DNA of 15,916 nucleotides from JBFMGD01 sp040751775 (GTDB lineage: Bacteria; Bacillota; Dethiobacteria; DTU022): contig JBFMGD010000053.1 of the NCBI GenBank assembly GCA_040751775.1, positions 1-15,916 on the forward strand. The letters run 5' to 3'. Made by a program: the position numbers and the translations under genes. A model generated the notes under the pieces. The model was not told the origin of the DNA and searched no databases. It saw nothing but the letters and a program-made list of their open reading frames with translations. This document shows positions 14,793 to 15,916 of the stretch, one piece after another (positions within the stretch are counted from its first letter, which is position 1; every line of letters begins with the position of its first letter).

Positions 14793-14858
14793 TTAAAGAA
14801 AAAAATGCGCAGCCTGCTTAAAGAAGCCTCAACAACGCTTGACAGCCTATCATAGTTA

Positions 14859-15916
14859 TTAAAAAGGCCCGTAACCGATCAGAACCGCCAGGGCGAGAAA
14901 AGCTGCTGTAACCACCAGAACGGCAAGCTGTAGGCCGATGATCCATTTGAACCACTTCACGTAGCTGACGGTGGTCAACCCGAGGGAGATCAGCAGGATC
15001 GGGTTGGTCGGGAAAAGCACGTTGGAAAAACCGTCCCCAAAACAAAAAGCCTGGACCATGGTTTGGCGGGTCAGCCCAACCAGGTCGGCCAGGGGCGTAA
15101 TGATCGGGATCAGCAGCATCGCCTTGGCCGAAGCGGAGCCGATAAAAAAGTTGACCGTGAGCACCAAGCCGTAAATAATAAACGACGAGGTGAAAGGCAC
15201 CTCTGCAGAGATCAGGCTGGCAGCGCGGTAGACTACAGTATCCATAATCCCGCCCTGGATAATAATATAGTTGACGCTCATCGCCATCAGGATAAGGGCG
15301 ATGCCGGGCGCAATCCCGGCCACACCTTTACCGAAGGTGGAGGCCACTTCCTTCACCGAGAGCCCGCCCCGCAGACCGGCGCCGACCCCGGCAAACAGGT
15401 AGATCAGAGCGATGGCCGGCATGGAGAAATCGGAAAAACCTTCAATCAGGGTGGCGGTAATGATCACCGCCAGGATCGCCCCGACGCAACAGAGAAACCA
15501 GGTGGTGGCGCGCCGGATATTGACCGATTCCCGCGGAATTGCCGCCATAGCAGAACCGGACCCCGCCTCGCCGTAGACGGCAGCATATTGGGCCTGCATC
15601 TCCCGATCTTCCTCATAAACAAGCGACTTGTGGGGGTTGCGGTCAAGCCGTTTGGCATAAGCCACCAGAAATGCACACAAGAGCGCATAAAGAACGATGA
15701 AAACAACAATTCTGTAGGGCAGGCCGGAGAATACGGGCAGGCCGGCCAGTCTCTGGGCCACGCCTACCGTGTAGGGATTGGAAACCGCCACGGAAAAGCC
15801 GAAACAGATCGAAAGCAAACTCATACCGAGACCGAGCAGAGCGTCCCAACCCATGGTATACGCTAAAATAACCACTACGGGGATCAGGGGGACAATTTCC
15901 TCAAACATGCCGAGGA
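14859..15916 (-). CDS. YfcC-family (C4-dicarboxylate anaerobic carrier-like) transporter, C-terminal part; cut by window edge
   Basis: About 352 residues are visible of a polytopic membrane protein whose start lies beyond the window; the frame is open to the last base. LGMFEEIVPLIPVVVILAYTMGWDALLGLG and SNPYTVGVAQRLAGLPVFSGLPYR are the typical YfcC/DcuC-like segments. A cytoplasmic loop (about residues 90-130 of the visible part) is charged. The last half has six or so helices with NFFIGSASAKAMLLIPIITPLADLVGLTRQ and GDGFSNVLFPTNPILLISLGL, the conserved hairpin and substrate-site regions. YfcC members are secondary carriers for amino acids, ornithine/arginine or carboxylates in fermentative bacteria; the substrate here cannot be fixed. 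No downstream partner is intact; the flavoprotein remnant follows on the same strand. Confidence 0.82.
   Translation of the reverse strand, partial: LGMFEEIVPLIPVVVILAYTMGWDALLGLGMSLLSICFGFSVAVSNPYTVGVAQRLAGLPVFSGLPYRIVVFIVLYALLCAFLVAYAKRLDRNPHKSLVYEEDREMQAQYAAVYGEAGSGSAMAAIPRESVNIRRATTWFLCCVGAILAVIITATLIEGFSDFSMPAIALIYLFAGVGAGLRGGLSVKEVASTFGKGVAGIAPGIALILMAMSVNYIIIQGGIMDTVVYRAASLISAEVPFTSSFIIYGLVLTVNFFIGSASAKAMLLIPIITPLADLVGLTRQTMVQAFCFGDGFSNVLFPTNPILLISLGLTTVSYVKWFKWIIGLQLAVLVVTAAFLALAVLIGYGPF

Noticed and set aside
15063..15866. 267-codon plus-strand open frame
   Set aside because: It lies wholly antisense to the well-recognised YfcC transporter, is rich in His/Asp/Gly/Gln as expected of a mirror frame, and has no RBS or known motif.

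Overview
The window looks like a chromosomal segment of a Gram-positive anaerobe of the Bacillota, most likely a clostridial or Peptococcaceae-type lineage. This rests on strong Shine-Dalgarno sites (AGGAGG type), sigma-A-like promoters, a tetrahydrofolate (THF) riboswitch in front of an ECF-transporter S component, a SigI/RsgI pair, PASTA repeats and lipoproteins. The assignment is an inference; no rRNA or other taxonomic marker is present. Base composition is uneven. The ABC/PASTA operon is visibly AT-richer, while the aminotransferase and sulfatase genes are GC-rich.

Layout. (1) 1-467, minus strand: the start of folT with a riboswitch, an RBS-sequestering hairpin and a promoter. (2) 686-3150, plus strand: a GPH/MelB-type sodium or proton-coupled sugar symporter, then a DUF89/ARMT1-like damage-control phosphatase. 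(3) 6973-3222, minus strand: a compact three-gene operon of an FtsX/MacB-type permease, its ATPase, and a membrane-anchored protein with about six PASTA-like repeats and no kinase. (4) 7340-7399: a degenerate dispersed repeat beside a TGACAG tandem repeat. (5) 9178-7406, minus strand: a metallo-beta-lactamase-fold alkyl sulfatase with a possible lipoprotein signal. (6) 9353-10816, plus strand: a class-III aminotransferase whose promoter closely resembles the symporter promoter. (7) 14088-11058, minus strand: sigI, rsgI, a DUF5667 protein and a PsbP-like lipoprotein, probably a cell-envelope stress operon. (8) 14792-14307, minus strand: a 5'-truncated thioredoxin reductase remnant. (9) 15916-14859, minus strand: a YfcC-family transporter cut by the window edge.

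Functional themes. Two modules point to the envelope: the ABC/PASTA operon and the SigI/RsgI operon. They may sense or process peptidoglycan or surface stress. The remaining genes cover uptake (folate, glycosides, a YfcC substrate) and small-molecule clean-up (DUF89 phosphatase, alkyl sulfatase). No CRISPR array, tRNA, rRNA, intact insertion sequence or prophage was seen. The least familiar elements are the ABC-PASTA operon and the near-identical promoter pair that may define a small regulon.
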